Below, in pieces: positions 44,152-55,689 of a DNA stretch of 64,000 nucleotides (its first letter is position 1; every line of letters begins with the position of its first letter). The position numbers were made by a program, and so were the translations under genes. The notes under the pieces are model-generated. The model saw only the letters and a program-made list of their open reading frames with translations. It was not told the DNA's origin and made no database searches. This DNA is from Macrophomina tecta (Eukaryota; Ascomycota; Dothideomycetes; Botryosphaeriales; Botryosphaeriaceae), in assembly GCA_024180945.1 (NCBI GenBank), contig JAKSGN010000003.1, forward strand, positions 3,658,001 to 3,722,000, in the 5' to 3' direction.

Positions 44152-45079
44152 TCATGCCATGATTCCTCCATCAACCTCATGTACCATGCCCGTGATGTAG
44201 GAGCTGTTTGCACTCAACAGCCACGCAATCACCTCTGCCACCTCTTCCGCTTCTCCAGCTCGACCAAGCGGGGCAAGCTTGTTCCATTCCTTCTGGCCTT
44301 CCTTTGCGCCGGGTTGATGTAAGGTCATTGGAGTGATGATGACGCCCCTGCAGGGTGTACTTGTGTCAGTCACGCTCCATCACACAAACGCCAGGAGCAG
44401 AGCGCGGATGATGCCAGCGGACTTACGGGGCAATAGCATTCACACGAATACCCCATTCACCCGCCTCGCGCGCCACGCTCTTCGTCAGTCCAATCACGCC
44501 ATGCTTTGCTGCCGCGTACGCGCTCGCGCGAGGACTGCCTTTCAGGCCAATGATGCTGGAAGCATTTACGATGGAAAATCCGCCCCGGCCTCCCTCGTCT
44601 AGTTTCTTCGCGGTCCTCTTCATCTCTCGTACCTCCTCGCTGAGGCAGACCATGGCGCCCGTCAGGTTAACGCCCAGCACGCGGTCCCACTCCTCGTCCG
44701 GCGTTTCCTCGACCGTCTTGACATTCAGGCCGTCGTTGATGAGGCCGGCAAGATTTGCTGCCCCAGTGAGCGGACCCAGGTGTTCCGTCGTGGCCTTTAT
44801 CCAGGCCGCAACCGCAGCCCGATCGCGCACATCAAGCGCAGCGGTGAGGACGCGGGCGCCGGGAGTGAGCTCCAGGATTGACGACTTGACCGTGGCAAGG
44901 GAGTCGGCATTGACGTCTGCAATAGACACGGCGGCACCTCTCGCGGCAAGCAGATGAGCGGTTGCACGGCCGATGCCAGAGCCGCCGCCTGTTATGGCGA
45001 TGACGTTGTGAGCGAACGGAGCCGGGGACGCGACGGATGCAGCGCCAGAGAGCGAAGGCGGCGTGGATACGGAGCCCAT
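44152..45079 (-). CDS. Classical short-chain dehydrogenase/reductase
   Basis: Exon 45079-44427, intron 44426-44348 (GTAAGT donor, branch CTGAC, CAG acceptor), exon 44347-44152, giving 282 residues. NAD(P) binding is through VIAITGGGSGIGRATAHLLAARGA, with ADVNADS following the second strand. The usual NNAG is replaced by NLAG (AANLAGLIND). Catalytic residues lie in NASSIIGLKGSPRASAYAAAKHGVIGLTKS (Ser, Tyr, Lys). The C-terminus YITGMVHEVDGGIMA is the standard dimer-interface end. It resembles 3-oxoacyl-reductase-like fungal SDRs of secondary or alcohol metabolism. Unlike the two broken SDRs in this window, it is complete. Confidence 0.92.
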
Positions 45080-47777
45080 GGTACGGACGAGTCGAAGATG
45101 CAGTCGATTCTCTTTTGAGCTGGCGCGTGGGCAACGGCCCCTGTGGTCCGATCCAGAAGACGTCGGCGGACGGGGCTAGTTGTTGAACTTCAGGCGAGAC
45201 ATCTTTATAGCCTGCTGACAGCTTCGGTGCTTCTCATCGCAAAAAGTTGTCCGGTGATCTGAGCCATCCCCGATCCGTATTGGATTCGCTCTGATATTTG
45301 GACCAGATGCTGGCCACGAGTCAGCCCAAGAGACTCTTGTATCTCCTATCGAGCCATCAGCGCGGAGGCAGCGACGAAACAGGGATGGACTCACGCCGGA
45401 AAACTAATCATTGGCCTGATGCTAACCGATGCAGCCGCTGAATCTTGGCCTATCCTGTTCACCCAAGGATCTGCACGCTGTGCCGCAGCCCTGCGTTGAG
45501 AATTCTCTTTCTCCGACATGACCGCGGGCGGCCAAGCCAGGAGCGAGGAGGCAGGAGATCTTCGGCTCTTCCGCGAGAAACTCCTTCCCGGCTGCAGTCG
45601 TTGCCATGGCCATGTAACTTGTGCAGGCAGCGCGGAGGGCACACTCCAAGAGCGAGCGGGGTGCGGACGGCAAGCGGGAGGGCAGCGGAAAGACGGCAAC
45701 ATCCGACTGTTCTAGCGCCTCGTATGGAACAGAGCTTCGCCGGCGTCCTGATGGTCAAGTGCCGAGAGCGATGTGCTGTCCGGATGTTGGACTCCTCCAG
45801 CAGATGGCCAAAGGACAATCGTCGAGAGCGCAGGAGTGGAATCGACGTGTGCTACCGCATTGTGAGAAAATAGTCTCCCGGCGCGGTTCCCCAGCAGGGT
45901 CAGGTGACCGTCTGTTGCACTCGTTCCGCACATTGCACGTGTTGGAGCACGTTGAAAATCCCCGAATGCAGAGTTGGAGAGCGCTACGCCATTAAGCCAC
46001 CCAGCGATCTCGGGCGCCGGCTGAGTCAGCGGCGGCTGGAGTCTCACGCCCACCTCCGTGTCCAGCATCTCCGTCACCACGCGTTCCGCCGTCGGTCCAT
46101 CAAAGTCCACCCTCCCGCTATGTGTCCGCCGCACTTGCCCGCGCCAACCGCTCCATATCCCCGCCTCGATATTTTCCGCTGCCGAAGCGCCGCCACGCAC
46201 CGTCGACCCCCGCTCTGCCAGTCCACACACACTCGCTCTCCATTGGGAGAGGCCGCTCTGTGACAGCCCAGGTGAAGAATGGACAGCGCATGGTATATTC
46301 GGGTATGCCCCCATAGAGGAGCATGTTGGATCACATCTCTAGCGCCCCGGGATCGAGAGACGACACGGAAGGGCACAGTTTGACTACGGATCCCACAATC
46401 CAGACTGTCTGTGAAAGAGTCGACGTTCTGCGGAAGCCCACCAGACCGGCTCGACGCATAACTGTGTACTACAACCAGCTTCGGGCTGAGGGGCAGAGAA
46501 TGGGCTTTGTTCGCGTTCGGTTGCGCGGTGCGTGGCAGGGACTCGGACAGTCGTAGATCGAGTCCAGAGTTGTACGATACGGTGCTCTGGTACCAGAGCC
46601 ATCTTTTACCGAGCATTTGGACGCCACTGTGGATGAACATATACCGGCGTCTTCGAGTCCATGCACAGCCCAACACGCAACCTCTGGCGTGATTTGACTG
46701 AGCATATCCAACCCAATCTGTATACTTTCCACGAGGTTCTTGCATTGGCATTCCGACAATCACTGTTTCTCGGCACTTCCAGATCCCGTATGTGGTGCTG
46801 ATGCTAGGTCGGTCTAAAATAATGCCCGAGCTCGACGCCACTACCGGGTTGGGCTAGCCAAATTCCAGACAGCAGAGGAAAAAAAAAAAATGCTTGTCCG
46901 TCAAACACCGAGCTCCGAAGCGGGATCGACCGTATTCAATCGAGAATCATATCGCCAATGGGAGTGATTTGTAGCGGCTATCCAACGCTGTCCCCTATCG
47001 ACTGCTGGGCATCGGGCTCATTCTTGCCTTCGACCTTTTCATTCCGAATGTCAAAGAACTTGCTGCATGATCGGTAGGATTCAAACCGCTCATTGAAGCT
47101 GGCAGAGATCTAACGGTAACTGAGTGAATACCATCAAGGGTGAAAAGGAGCGGCCATTCTTGGTGCCGATCAAGATAATAACGGGCTCATGAGAGGAGCG
47201 ATCTCCCCATCCAAACGCAATCTACCAAAAGCCCTGACGTTAGTTTTGAGACCGCGAGTTTGATGGATTAGGACACACACTCCGAATCCTAGCCTAGAGA
47301 TAAGCTTGATAGCCCCGGTCGTGCTCTTTCTGGTTCTGGAACACCTTTGCTGGTAGCTACATGCGTTGCCACGCTTTCCATGATCTGCAGAGTACGACCG
47401 GAATTTCCGAGTTTTGAGCATTGGGTAGGGCTGGAGTGCGGTTTCTGGTTAGACGCGGGCTCATTTCGCCCGATGCAGCTCCGTGATGCCGGCGCTTGCG
47501 GCTCTGTTGCTACTTTTGCACCCTGTCATGTCCTTGGAAAGTTCCGCTGCTCGTATCGGTGGCGCTCCATCGGAGAGCGCAGGAAGTCAGTGCTCAATCC
47601 CATTGCAAAATCAATATCAGACTTCTACTCATCCTGTGGCTACTGTTCTCCATAATCACACTATATAACTTGCGGCAATCTCTGGCATATCTTGCCTATA
47701 GCTCAACTCGGCTCCACATTCCAGCCCCACGACTGGGCTTGCTGGTGTACATTAACGTCACATCCCTCCTTTGAGGT
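45080..47777. other. Unresolved 2.7-kb interval
   Basis: Long overlapping minus-strand frames (46314-45712, 201 codons; 46841-46074, 256 codons) read like possible degraded coding sequence, for example ECALRAACTSYMAMATTAAG near 45640, but I recognise no family and no consistent splicing. An A11-12 run lies at 46879-46890. Nothing here is called as a gene. Confidence 0.4.
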
Positions 47778-49140
47778 ATGGTACACTCCACTCCCATCAT
47801 GCAATACCTGGCAGCTCTTGTTGCCGCTCTTGCGGCCACAACGACTGCCGCTCCCGTCCTTGACTCGAGGTCTTTCGGGACGGATCTTACGGCACTGCTC
47901 CAGAAAATCGGGATCTCTATTCAAACCAACAGCAACTCCCACGGTTCTCTTTCAGGCGCTATTACGTTCACTTTTCCGAAGGTCAGCCTCTCTCTGAAGC
48001 GGTTCGCCCATGAAATCACCTGGCCAAAAGGATGTACCGAGCAGGCCTTCATGGATTGGTCCACGTTCAAGGCCAACGGTGTCAACCTTGGCGCATGGTT
48101 AGAGCAAGAAAGGACACATGATCCTGCGTGGTGGGACTCGCACGCCCCTGGCACTATTGATGAGTGGAACTTCTGCGCCCAACTTGGCAACCGGTGCGGT
48201 ACCGTCCTCGAAGAACGCTATGCCACCTTCATCACCACTTCAGATATCGACAAGCTCGCTTCAGTAGGCGTCAATGTGCTTCGAATTCCCACAACCTATG
48301 CCGCCTGGGTGAGGGTACCTGGCTCAAACCTCTACACGGGCAATCAGCAGAACCATCTCTCCAAAATCGTAAACTACGCCATCGAAAAGTACAACATGCA
48401 TATTATCATCGGGTTGCATAGTCTCCCTGGTGGTGTCAACTCTCTGGACATTGGCGAAGGAGTCGGTCGCTACGGCTGGTTCAACAATGCGACAAATCTG
48501 GACTATTCCTTCCAAGCTGTCGACGCAATCCTCGCATTTATCAAGGGCTCGGGCCACATCAACGCCTTCACTGTCGCACCCTTGAATGAAGCTTCCGATA
48601 CGAATCTCGTCGGGTTTGGGAGCGCAGCAGGCTTGACCGCCAACGGAACAGACTGGATCAACACCTACGTCAAGGGCGTGCTTCTGAAGATTGCTAAATT
48701 GGACAAACGTATTCCTTTGATGCTTCAGGACTGCTTCGAGGGACCGGATTACTGGGCCCCCCTTCTACGATGCAGCTACCAATCTCGTTATTGATAGCCA
48801 CGTCTACTATTTTGCTGCCAGCGGTGTTTACAGCCAATATGTGGCCCCGGCCATCTGCGGTCAAGCTGCCGCTCTCCCTGGCAAGGGCAAGTTTCCGGTT
48901 TTTGTTGGTGAATGGGCACTGCAGACGGCCTACAACAACACATTCGACAATCGCAAGACCATCTTCGACACTCAACGTTATGCTTGGCAGAAGTATGCAT
49001 CTGGCGGCGCCTTCTGGACGGCCAGGTCGCTCTCAACCACTGCTGTTGATGGAGAGGGTATCCAGGAAGATTACTGGAGTTACATCGGCCTTCAAGAGGC
49101 TGGCGTGATCACATCGCAGACGAACAGCAGCTATTGTTGA
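47778..49140 (+). CDS. Exo-1,3-beta-glucanase (GH5), frame broken at a C6 run
   Basis: The start is 47778, or more likely the ATG at 47799 (MQYLAALVAALAATTTAAP, a signal peptide). Secreted GH5 exo-glucanases trim or remodel beta-1,3-glucan of the wall or of carbon sources. Motifs are GVNLGAWLEQE, GVNVLRIPTTYAAW, IIIGLHSLPGGVNSLD, APLNEASD (acid/base Glu271 from the first ATG) and, after the break, FPVFVGEWAL (nucleophile Glu), GGAFWTA and NSSYC at the end. The frame runs intact to DCFEGPDYWAP, where C6 at 48757-48762 carries one surplus C. The next frame then continues perfectly (FYDAATNLVIDSHVYYF) to the stop at 49140. As written the product ends at residue 338 and lacks the nucleophile. No intron can explain a one-base shift here. 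Confidence 0.9.
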
Positions 49141-49925
49141 TCAGTCAGCGGGAGACTATCTTGATGAGGATGAATCATCCTTTTCTCTTGCATAACTGGA
49201 GGCTCTCCGTTCCTTGTATATAATATGATAGCGTTGTAATGTCTGATGTGTATTTTCTTCATGCAGAAGGATAAATGGACAAGTGCGCAAGTGATACTGC
49301 GTTACACACGGGTCAACAAGCGCATTCCATGCGTTCATGCAATAAGTCTCATTGCACAGAGCTAAGTTCCCCTGTGAGAAATTTTGCATGTTCCTATATT
49401 CACACCCCGTTCTTTCTCCTAGGGCAGTGCCCTCACCACCTTCTCGGCATCTAAGCCCACCACACCCACCCCCACGAGCCCCTTTCCGGCGATGGACTCT
49501 TCCAGCGCCCATCAGAGGACGGAGCCTTTAACGAGGACATATTTCCTTGTTGGGTCATTTCAGTTATTATCTTTATAACTTCTTTAACGCTAGGGGCATT
49601 GACACGCGCTTGTTAAAATGAGGAGGCCCGAACGAAGACGTGGCATCCTCGTGCCCAACCTAAACACTTTCGGTACCGGCTTGGGATTTTCAGCCAATGC
49701 GGCGCGAACGTGTGAGTAGCTATGGACAGAACAGAAGGCAGCTGCGACTTAGGATTCTTCATCACGCGCCCTTTGGAATGGCCGACTCCATTTGGACTCA
49801 TAATAACACATATACAGCTACATTTCCTCATCCATTAGGTATATCGAGTCAATCTCATCCTCGCTAAATTCGCCTCGTTTTGGCTTCTCTTTGGACTCTA
49901 TTTGCCCAAAGAACAGTAAGGTTTT
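49141..49925. other. Convergent intergenic spacer
   Basis: The 3' flanks of the glucanase and P450 genes. No supported gene. Confidence 0.5.
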
Positions 49926-51559
49926 CTATACCTTGTATTGCCAAGAGACATGGTTCCAATCCTCCCTTTTTATAAGACTCGCGCGTACATCCTCTCCCGG
50001 ATCGTAGGTCGCCACTGGGACGACATCATCTCTTGGCTTTGGCACTCGGAATTCCCCTCCACCCTCACGTTCAAAGTTCCAGCCCACGATCAGCGGTGCC
50101 GCGATACCCAAAATCTCGATCGTCGCCAGGAACCGGCCGGGGCAGACGACCTCACCCCCGCCCCAGATTCTGAGCGCGGCCGGGTGCACTTTTTTGCCGC
50201 TGCCATCTGTGAGCTCGCCATTGGCATGCTTGAGAAATCGGCGAGGGTTGAAGGCGTGCGCGTCCTCGCCCCAGATGGATGGCTTGGTGTGTAGCAGACC
50301 GCCCTCTACCAAGCACAGAGCGCCCTTTCGCAAGAGGTATTGGTCTGCCAACACGAGATCCTCGCGGACGATGCGCATGGACGAAGTCGGGGTCACGAGG
50401 CGCAGAACCTCCCGCAAGGTGGAGTTGTAGAGAGGACAGGAGAAGCGCAAGGCGTGCACGTCAACCGTTGCGGTCTTTCCATCAGCCGCAAGACTAATGG
50501 CGCCGGAATCGATGAGCTCTGTGCGGATCTCGGGGACGATGTCCGGGTTGGCGAACAAATACGAAAGAAACCAGACGAGGGTGCGGGCGGCGTTGGGCGT
50601 TGTGCCCAAGAGAAGGCCCATGTCAGCGCGCGCCATCATTTTGGCCGTATATCCGCGTGCAAAGTGTATCATGGTGCGCTCTCGGATCAGCGTCGATGCA
50701 CTCCGCCAGTGCCCCTGCTCGAAGTAGTTTTCCATGGCCGTCCGAAGCCTGGCCCGGCCGAAGCAGGCCTTGGGGGCAATTAAGTAAGAGAGAGTTCCAA
50801 GGCCGAGAACCTTCTGCGCTTCCTCAACGTCCCAGAAGGCGGAAAGGAGAGTTGTGTCTTTTTCCATGATGTTTTCCGGGCCCCAGAAAGCACGCGCGGA
50901 GAGGAATCCGATGAGGTCTTTGGAAAATTTGTTCAAGTCTACTGTCTCTTTAGGCCCGAGAGAATTGAGTTTCAAGGCGACTCCATCGACTATGGTCCGG
51001 CAGAGCTCATCCAAGGCGGGCCCGCTGGGGAGGAGCTTGTAGAAGAGGTCATGATTCTCGGTCAGCAATCCTTTACCTTCCTCGTCGTACAGATTTTTCT
51101 TGTTGATGCTGTGGCTTTGTTCATCCAGCTGGAAGCTGCTTTTGACAAAATCGATGATCAAAGGGCGGAAGGCTATAGATTTGCCTTGTCGATTGACTGC
51201 GGCGACCATCGCGGGGCCGGTAACAACGTACTGCTTTATCCCCGGAAGACCAAGGGTATATATGTCGTAACCGTACTTCTGGCTACCCACAGCTCATGTC
51301 AGCAGGAGGTTCAGCTTTAAAGTCCGGATGGCATGGCTGGGTTGGCGTACTCTATCATCCGGAAGTATTGCTTTCCGTGCCTATACATTCCTAGCGCATG
51401 GCCGAAAATAGGCAGTCGGGTAGGGATGAGAGGCGGCTCTCTTGGATCATAGGCAACACGAAGGACTCTCTGAATGATTACTGCAACCAGGATGAAAGCG
51501 AGCACAGGAAAAATGATGGCCGGCTTGATGGGCCCGGAGGCGGACGGAGTGCTGTCCAT
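49926..51559 (-). CDS. Cytochrome P450 (CYP7/CYP8-like class)
   Basis: Exon 51559-51351, 68-base intron (51350-51283; GTACGC donor, CTGACA branch, TAG acceptor), exon 51282-49926, giving 521 residues. It is an ER-anchored monooxygenase: the N-terminus has one hydrophobic helix (PAIIFPVLAFILVAVIIQRVL) then a Pro/basic hinge (PREPPLIPTRLPIFGHA). The I-helix region is MGLLLGTTPNAARTLVWFLSYLF, lacking the usual acidic-Thr pair. The K-helix ExxR is STLREVLRL. The haem loop is RIWGGGEVVCPGRF with Cys450; Trp replaces the common Phe, and the I-helix has Asn near the Thr position. These features are shared with CYP7/CYP8-type enzymes such as prostacyclin synthase and their fungal relatives, where some members isomerise peroxides rather than hydroxylate. 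Substrate unknown; no partner synthase gene nearby. Confidence 0.9.
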
Positions 51560-52226
51560 AGCTGCAGGAATGGAGAAGCAAGTAAATGTTCCACAGTCGT
51601 TGGCAAGGCCGGCAGAATTTGGCAGCTCTGGCACAAATCCAACAAAGGGATAATGCTGTAGCAAAAGAAAGGTGGTGAGTAGTAGGTCGTGACATATTTG
51701 TGTTGTGAGATTTCAGCTGTCGAGCGGTGCTTGCAAAGCTTGTGGCATTTTAGCTTTGCGGGGTTTACACCAAAGGAATGTAGGAATGTGCTCCTTGATC
51801 CCAACCTAATTCGCTTATTTAATCATATTTCTGCTTAGGTGGTTCCTGTCATGCCCATAGAGAGTTCCGGGGCAACACAAGCTAATGTCTCTGAAGCCCA
51901 CGACAACCAGAGCGGCTCCGGATGTCCCGGAAATGTGATGCTACGGAGCGTTGACCTTCGTAGTCAATATAGACGAAGGAAACATACTTTCCGGGGTTGC
52001 CGCGAAACTTTTGACGGCAAAGGATGGTATCACGTAAATAATTACTTCATAAGCCGAGATTTATGTAAGCTTTCCTTTTTTTTCTTATAAAAAGAAATAA
52101 AAAGAACAGGTACTGTCCTGTACTCGTACACTAAAAAAAGCCACTTTTTACTAGCTAGTACATGTCACACCAGGCTCTCCAACAGTTACTTTCCGGGGCT
52201 TTGTTATCTGAGAATACAGTGATACC
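51560..52226. other. Intergenic, P450 promoter side
   Basis: No supported gene. Several short T and A runs (52076-52139). Confidence 0.5.
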
Positions 52227-53297
52227 TCATTTCATTGGACTCACGAAGAAGTGGTTGTTCGTCGTCTTTGTGACCTCGAGCCTCATCCCAATCTCCACAA
52301 GCCCTTCATCTCTTGGTGCGCAGAGCATTCCAAAACTGGGCTTGAATTTGAGGCCCTCGTCGATGCGTCGATATGTCATAAGTTCGTTCCAGGGCTGCCT
52401 GGCGTGCTTCTCAGCAGTGTCGGGGTTGACATTGGGTACCTGGCAGCGCAAACAGCGGCACACGACGTCGAGAACAAGTGTACCTCCTTTCTCGCCACTA
52501 TTGATCTGGAGCGTCTTCCAGCTGTCCTCGTTCCAGGCTTCGTGACCGCGGACCACAATGTTTGGGCGGAAGCGCTCGATGGTGATCTCCTCCTCTCCTA
52601 GCTTGCGGAGGCGGCTGTTCAGCTCAGCCATGCTGGCCATGGAGCTGACTAGCACAGGCATCATATCGGCGAACTTTGTGGATTCGGTTCGTCCCAGTAG
52701 GCTCGGATCACCGCTACCGCGTAAGATTCGAGGCGTTGGGCCCTTGTAAACAAGACGGACGTCCATTCCAAAGAATTCTGAGAAAGGCTGGGTCAGGTCT
52801 GCTGAGTACTCCCATCCGTCGGTATCCTCACTCCAGATAGTTGCCTTCAAGAGCTGAGCATTTTTCTCGAGCCACGCGCGGGTTGGGTGTGCGGGGATGG
52901 TAATCCTGTGATCATGGCCTTTGATCGAGACGATCAGCTCGTCGGTAGAAGCATCAATGGCCGTGTCGATGAGAGTCATTTTTGAATTGGTACGGATGGT
53001 GATGAATTCGCGCTTGGGGAGGGAGATGAACATCCAGTTGCGGTCAAGGTCCAGACCCGTGCGTAGTAGCTTCGCGGACTTGACCTCAATCCCACGACAG
53101 GACTTGATGGGGTAGATACGAAGGCTGATGATCTCATCAGGCGGAGGGGGTGGAGGTGGCAGGCCCAATGATTTCTCGCCAACCTTGCTGCCGAGGTAGC
53201 GGAGGAGAAAGTACGCCGTGGGCAAGACAACGATCAGTACGGACAGTAGGATCGGAAGGGCGGAAGCGCCCGCCACGAGGGGCTTTGCATCTGCCAT
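52227..53297 (-). CDS. MOSC-domain protein (mARC-like molybdenum enzyme)
   Basis: A single exon of 356 residues from the ATG at 53297 (MADAKPLVAG); an in-frame ATG at 53363 would add 22 residues. An N-terminal anchor helix (LPILLSVLIVVLPTAYFLLRYL) is followed by PPPPPPP and the beta-barrel N-domain (ISLRIYPIKSCRGIEVKSAKL, DRNWMFI). The MOSC domain follows with ITIERFRPNIVVRGHEAW, DVVCRCLRCQVPNVNPDTA (molybdenum-ligand Cys) and a closing segment FGMLCAPRDEGLVEIG. Vertebrate mARC proteins, anchored in the outer mitochondrial membrane, reduce N-hydroxylated compounds with cytochrome b5. A similar location and reaction are inferred. Confidence 0.92.
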   Translation of the reverse strand: MADAKPLVAGASALPILLSVLIVVLPTAYFLLRYLGSKVGEKSLGLPPPPPPPDEIISLRIYPIKSCRGIEVKSAKLLRTGLDLDRNWMFISLPKREFITIRTNSKMTLIDTAIDASTDELIVSIKGHDHRITIPAHPTRAWLEKNAQLLKATIWSEDTDGWEYSADLTQPFSEFFGMDVRLVYKGPTPRILRGSGDPSLLGRTESTKFADMMPVLVSSMASMAELNSRLRKLGEEEITIERFRPNIVVRGHEAWNEDSWKTLQINSGEKGGTLVLDVVCRCLRCQVPNVNPDTAEKHARQPWNELMTYRRIDEGLKFKPSFGMLCAPRDEGLVEIGMRLEVTKTTNNHFFVSPMK

Positions 53298-53939
53298 GAC
53301 TGGCGAATGTTTGCGTTCTGGAGAGTGGCAGGGCTGGAACGGATGTCCTTCTAAGCTGTGCACGACGATGATTCTGATGACGGAGGGCGGCTTGATGGCA
53401 AGCGTAATTCCTGGGCTGATGTGGGCAAGGGAGATGTGCAGCGATCAGTTTGGCCGGCGTGGGAGCATATTAGGCAGCTTGTGCCGTGGGAAAAGCACGA
53501 TGAGTGAGTGAACTGGAGTTTTGCGGGGCTGAAGAGATGGTGGAATTGACGAGTTCTTGGCGAGATCTAGCGCGATGACTCAGCGTTGTTGGCTCCACCA
53601 GACACTGCGTCATTTTCTGACCTTCGCGATGCTTAGGGAAGATGGCCAGATCCAGGAAAAACGGCTGACGGAATCACGCGGACTACGAGCAATCTTACTG
53701 GCCTGGACACCCTCCGGGCTCTTCACTAGCAGTCCCAACTGCGCAAGCCGGCTATCGTGCCCACTACTACCACCAGCAGACTGCACAGAAGCCAAAGCGA
53801 GAAGAAAAAAAAGTCTAATCTCTGGATCTTGAGGACCTCATAAAGTCGAACAAATTTCCACATCCAGCCGAAACTAACACCTGCATCCCACGCAAGTAGC
53901 CCGCTCGTTCATCGAGGCCCGCCTTTGCAGGATGGGAGA
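53298..53939. other. Intergenic
   Basis: The promoter of the MOSC gene and 3' flank of bleomycin hydrolase. No supported gene. Confidence 0.5.
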
Positions 53940-55689
53940 CTACGCCAAAGCGCCCATAGGATCCCAAAGGTCAAGCACGACTGGATCTTGCTTCAACACA
54001 TCCCGCACTTCCTTACTCACAACAGTGGGGTCAACGACAGCCTGGTAAACAAACTCATCCATCCAGGCATCGCTCATGACAAAGTACCCGTGGGTCCCCG
54101 CAGACTCGGACCAGGAGTTCTCAACACGCCACCTGACAGGCTTGCCAGTCTTCTCGTCGATGTGCACTGCTGTCAGAACCATCGCATGCGTCATTGCACT
54201 CTCGCCCGTCATCAGGCGCTCAGCCTTGTTCAGGCTCAGACGAGTATTGAAGCCAAGCTCGTAGTCGTAGAGCGCTGTGTCCATGATTCCCTTGGACGAG
54301 TCCGAGTACTTGCCAACGTCGCTGCCGAAGAAGACGGGGAAGCCCTTCTTGAGCATCTCGACGACGGCCTTCTTCATTGTAGCCATGTCAACGTTGACGT
54401 AGGTGATAGGGCGGGCGCCCCAAACGTTGCCCAGGCGGTTGACGGTCAGCAGGGTGTTGTACGAGTTACGGGGGTCATTGACCAAGCTGAACAGACGGTG
54501 TACATCTGTTCCACCGCATGATCTGACGGTGCGGCTGTCCGACAGCTCTCTTGCAAATGCCGTCGGACGAGTCGTCACCGAATTGAAGTTCTTGTCCTTG
54601 TCGTAGAATTCCCAAGTGAAGGCCTTTGCGGGTGATGGCGGAGGGCCCAGCATCAGCGTGAGGATCAGGTGGATTTCGCGCATCATCTTGTCCTTGGCGC
54701 CTCCTATGGAAGCTCGCGCAGACGGATTCGTGGAGGACGCTAGCTTGCGGAGCTTGAGGGCATGTTCGCGGAGCTTGGTGGTGATGAGGCGATCCATCAG
54801 GGAGGAGCTCATGGCGTTGAAGGTGTCCGGGTAGATGGATTGAGGAACCTGCCGAGATTGGCGTTAGAAACCGGCGGCAGGGGGAATAACGGCACAGACT
54901 TACCAAGCCGTACTTCTGGACCAGGTTGGCAACCATATCCCACTGCCCGCCGTCTCCGACGGGGCTTGCCAAAAGAGCCTGCAGGAGGCGGCCGTCCAGA
55001 GGCTCATCCGCCGTCTGCAAAACATTCTCCAGGAAGTAGTTTGCCTTCTCGATCTTGTCCCAGTAGAAGAGGTATTGCTGGCTCAGCTCAAACTTCTCCA
55101 GCTTGTATTTCTTCATGATGGCGACGCGGAAGACGTTGGTCGAGGCGAAGAGCCAGCAGCGGCCGGACGAGCGCTGGTTGGTGACGGGAGCGCCTTCAAA
55201 GGGAATGGAGAGATTGAAGATCTGGGTGTCGCTGACAGCCGCACTGGTGTTCATGAGGACGGCGTTCGCATTGTTGGACTGCAGAGCATTCAGGGCAAGC
55301 TTGTTCTTGGGGTCTTGGAGCAGCTCCTTCTCCCACTGCTCGGTGGTAGAGACGGAGACGGTCGACTGATGCTCGCACGGGGTGTAGCTCGGGGGAGCGT
55401 CGTCGCGGACGTAGACGTAGTCCTTCTCCACGAGGTCGCGCTCGTTCTTGAGCTCCATGGCGCGGAGAGCTTCGGCCAGCTTCTCCTGCGCACCCGCCTC
55501 AACCTGCTTGGACGGAGCGCTACCCATGTTGTGTGACGGAGGCTGTGCGGACGATGCGAAGAAGGCGGAAACGATGGGAGAGGCCGCGGTGCGAGGGGAG
55601 GCGAGGGAGCTTGCTGGGAGAGGGAGGAGACGAAGGGCTGGGGACGGACACAGGCGGCGCAGCTGCCGCGGCCACCTGCCACCTGCCAC
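53940..55689 (-). CDS. Bleomycin hydrolase-type cysteine aminopeptidase (C1B)
   Basis: Exon 55689-54904, 55-base intron (54903-54849, GTAAGT donor), exon 54848-53940. It encodes 564 residues from the first ATG or 510 from an internal ATG at 55527. The papain-fold peptidase forms a hexameric self-compartmentalised chamber and acts as an aminopeptidase and homocysteine-thiolactonase. Catalytic residues (long-form numbering): Cys178 in SSGRCWLFAS, His483 in MTHAMVLTAVH, Asn506 in VENSWS. The C-terminus DPMGALA ends in Ala, as in the yeast enzyme whose tail lies in the active site. The extra 54 residues are Arg/Ser/Ala-rich with no acids (a mitochondrial presequence), while the short form begins MGSAPSKQ, an N-myristoylation-like start. 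Two products from one gene are plausible. Confidence 0.95.

Noticed and set aside
45712..46841. Long minus-strand frames (201 and 256 codons)
   Set aside because: They overlap in different frames. Some stretches look protein-like, but no family or splice pattern could be established, so they are only mentioned as unresolved.
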